Below the pieces are notes generated by a model. It saw only the letters and a list, made by a program, of their open reading frames with translations. It did not search any database and was not told the origin of the DNA. From Enoplosus armatus (Eukaryota > Chordata > Actinopteri > Centrarchiformes > Enoplosidae), in NCBI RefSeq assembly GCF_043641665.1, contig NC_092203.1, positions 5,419,067 through 5,483,066 of the forward strand: DNA of 64,000 nucleotides, given 5' to 3'. Positions 61,774 through 64,000 of the stretch are shown here, in pieces. A program made the position numbers and the translations under genes. The stretch's first letter is position 1, and the number at the start of each line of letters is the position of its first letter.

Positions 61774-61821
61774 GCTCTGTGTGGACTGAGAGAAAGCCAA
61801 ACAGCAACAGTTACTAAGGTC

Positions 61822-61824
<3 letters not shown>

Positions 61825-61856
<32 letters not shown>
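61825..61856. repeat. (TG)16 microsatellite
   Basis: Uninterrupted TG repeat of 32 bp. Confidence 0.97.
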
Positions 61857-61858
<2 letters not shown>

Positions 61859-62599
61859 CGAGGCAGAGAAGGTCGAGGATGGCCGGCGTCAGAGGTCAAG
61901 GCTTCGTTGGGTTTGTAACATCAGACAATGGTGACTTCTTTTTCTCATCTTCTCTGTGGGTCTTTGTTCATCATGGTGGTTACATCATAGCTTGTGGTGT
62001 TCAGTGACTAAAAGGAAGAATCCACCGTTGGCATCACTCTGTGATATTCTGTGCATTTTAATACATATTTGTGATTGTTGCAATGTATTTTCCTTAAACC
62101 TGACACACACATTTTTTCCTGTCGCAGTCGGTCATACCCTACATGATTTCATCTGATTTGTACTGTTAGTGTTTCGGGTCGATTACCTTTTTTTCCCCCA
62201 CTGTAGTTGCACTGCGAATATCTCAATGAGACATCAGGCTGTCATTTGGCCAGTTATCCATGGTAACAAGGAAAATAGACCAACTACCAAACAACAAAAT
62301 TAAATATGTTTGACTACAAGTGTTTTCCTCTTATAAAGGTAGGCATGATTTTTCCTTTTACTGACATTGTTTTGGGTCATAGGAACACCCACACAACTCA
62401 ACATGAAAGCCATTGTGCATCAGTTAGTGAAGCTACCTCCTGCAAATGAAAAGCTATGGGGAAGTTGCCATAGGGCCATGAATATCATACACATGTCCTC
62501 TCATAGTGTTTTGTGTATGTATGGTTAGGACATTGGAAAAGTCCTTAAAGGCAGTCTTGATAAGGTTGGGGGAAAGAAAACTATAGTTTATAGCCAGAG

Positions 62600-62690
62600 G
62601 CTGTACGTCAGTGCTAACATGCTCACAATGATAATGTTAACATGCTGATGTTAAGCAAGTTTAATGTTTACTTTGCTTGGTAAACATGAC
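62600..62690 (-). repeat. Dispersed repeat family A, inverted copy
   Basis: The reverse complement reads GTTTACCAAG...CTTAACATCAGCATGTTAAC then ATTGTGAGCATGTTAGCAC, matching the distal blocks of the family. It is the only clear minus-strand copy in the window. Confidence 0.65.
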
Positions 62691-63473
62691 AAAGCTCCTC
62701 AAAGAAGACATTATACAACTGTTCACAGGTTGACTGGTACTCCCCATGACTCGTAAGCTAACCTTAACATGTAATATCAGTGGATTGCCCCTATTTAACG
62801 AACACTTTCTTGCACTATCCCATAGGGTCAAATATCCATATGTGGTCATGCATTTTTCTATTTCGCACATCAAATCAGTCCAACTTGTCAGAGAGCCGGT
62901 GATTTCCTTCCAAGTGAACCCTGGCATGCTGAATGTGTAGTGTGAAAGCAGTCGGGCCTAAAGCGGGGACATAGCCAGGAAAGTCTGCATTGAATCAAAC
63001 AGTGTTGACTGTATTCTCCAATATTTCCCAGACTGTTTTATATTACATGCATCGCGTCCAACATTTTGCTTTTAGCTTGTTCAAAATAGCTAAATAACAC
63101 TTAACAAATTGCATCACAAATCAGGCGTATAATCAGTCACTGACAGGAAACTGGATACACTAAATAGCAACGGCTTGCCACTAAAATAATTAACAAGTGG
63201 TTCAAGTAACATGCTGACTGACATTTCAATTCTTATTCCAACCAATTGAAAGCATTACGAAGTAGGTCAGGTCTGACTGAGGGGTTTGTGTGTTTGCTTG
63301 TACACAGACATGTAATGTGCCCCCTTTCGCCCAATATCTTTAACTCATTCTCCTCTTGACTTAAAGTTTACTTAAGCTTGATTTATGCCCGTGAGTGGTG
63401 CATGTCTAAACTGGTCTGTCTGTGGGCTGCGGAGGCTTCTCCTTCAGCTAACATTTTCATGCTGGTCTTGCAG
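62691..63473. other. Non-coding stretch, no gene seen
   Basis: AT-rich unique sequence. A 64-codon frame at 62746-62940 contains a weak acceptor-like site but has no recognisable product. Confidence 0.5.
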
Positions 63474-63598
63474 CCGACGCATGGCCAGTGGCTGTTCAGT
63501 GCCCGCAGCTGACCATCACAACGAAATACCTCGACTAGACAGTTATGGCCACATTAAAGCGTCTCTTACTGGTGTGATGCTCTGCCTTTATATCTCAG
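63474..63598 (+). CDS. Candidate internal exon, product unknown
   Basis: A 125-nt segment with a strong 3' splice site: CTAAC at 63448-63452, then ATTTTCATGCTGGTCTTGCAG (AG at 63472-63473). The donor is good: CTCAG|GTAAAA (GT at 63599-63600). Only one of three frames is open. It encodes a peptide including RRMASGCSVPAADHHNEIPR and DSYGHIKASLTGVMLCLYIS. No domain is recognised. It lies 400 bp from the window edge, so neighbouring exons may lie outside. Confidence 0.25.
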
Positions 63599-64000
63599 GT
63601 AAAACGAACACATTTGGAGCAACAATGTGGCCGAAAAAATAACAGTGAATACCTTGAGGGCTCAGTGTGTCTCTGTCTGCTATAGTTGTCTCTGTGTGTG
63701 AATATCTGTCTATGTTTATGGATGTGTGTGTTAATATGAGTGTGTGTATTTCGGTCTGTCTGTTTTTATGGCTTTTTATGTGCCCGCACGAGTGTATGAG
63801 ACTACGCGTGTGTGTCTGTGTATTTATGTCTATGTCTGTGTTTGTGTCTGAGTCTGTTTGTGTGTTAATATGTGTGTGTGTGTGTGTGTATGTGGCTTTG
63901 GCTCTCAGGTGTGACTATGCAGTTTGGCATTGTGTAGCACTCTACGTGTCTGGCCTCTGATGCTGTGATCAGTCCATTTGGCTCAGTGCTGTGCAGCAGG
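63599..64000. other. Non-coding stretch, GT-rich low complexity
   Basis: Degenerate GT/TCTGTG-rich sequence from about 63665 with a pure GT run near 63872-63889. The 97-codon frame across it is a low-complexity translation. Confidence 0.6.

Larger units (their letters stand above)
61544..62599. other. Non-coding stretch with short repeats
   Basis: Apart from the GGT and TG repeats listed separately, unique sequence with no exon. Confidence 0.5.

Noticed and set aside
61304..61807. 167-codon minus-strand frame taken as one protein
   Set aside because: Its middle is a poly-Cys/Val translation of the CA repeat. Only the segment after the TG tract looks coding-like.
1287..61856. Regularly spaced dinucleotide arrays as a CRISPR-like structure
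   Set aside because: There are no repeat-spacer units. These are ordinary vertebrate microsatellites in eukaryotic DNA.

Overview
The window is vertebrate, almost certainly teleost fish nuclear DNA, most likely from a percomorph. The evidence is very many long (CA/GT)n microsatellites, generally depleted CpG, and diverged fragments of interspersed repeats that I recognise from percomorph genomes: a tRNA-type SINE, Gypsy-like LTR pieces, hAT-type ends, and two dispersed families with GTTAGCATGCTAAC/CTAGCGCCACC and GGCCACCTGATGAATGTA signatures. Family membership is from memory and was not searched. There is no bacterial gene organisation: no operons, no ribosome binding sites, and the longest open frame is 187 codons and partly microsatellite.

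I recognise no complete gene and no RNA gene. The sequence reads like a large intron or intergenic stretch. A few short segments have the layout of an internal or terminal exon: branch-point-like CTAAC, polypyrimidine tract, AG, an open frame, then a GT donor or a stop. The best are 26938-27176 (+), 61369-61495 (-), 8899-8998 (+), 63474-63598 (+) and 23808-23947 (+). None matches a protein I can name. Pseudo-exons of this quality arise by chance in 64 kb of vertebrate DNA, so all are low confidence.

Layout. 1-3.1 kb: microsatellites and a probable solo LTR (about 2535-3117) with a TATA box and an internal 86-bp tandem duplication. 3.1-12 kb: mostly unique sequence, three copies of the CTAGCGCCACC family, one split by an LTR-derived insert (11825-12009), and candidate exon 8899-8998. 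12-24 kb: unique sequence with poly-C tracts, a hAT-like end, a telomere-like patch and another family-A copy. 24-36 kb: an 87-bp pyrimidine tract, two candidate coding pieces, an 18-bp perfect palindrome containing a PAR-bZIP consensus (34131-34148) and a CTCF-like site. 36-44 kb: complementary G33 and C24 tracts 193 bp apart, a CpG cluster at 39299-39468 and a second LTR-like fragment. 44-64 kb: mostly unique sequence with a SINE copy (53610-53967), a Z-DNA-prone run, several long microsatellites and two more candidate exons.

I found no evidence of a previously undescribed biological system. The items most worth checking are the palindrome, the CpG cluster, the G33/C24 pair and the candidate exons.
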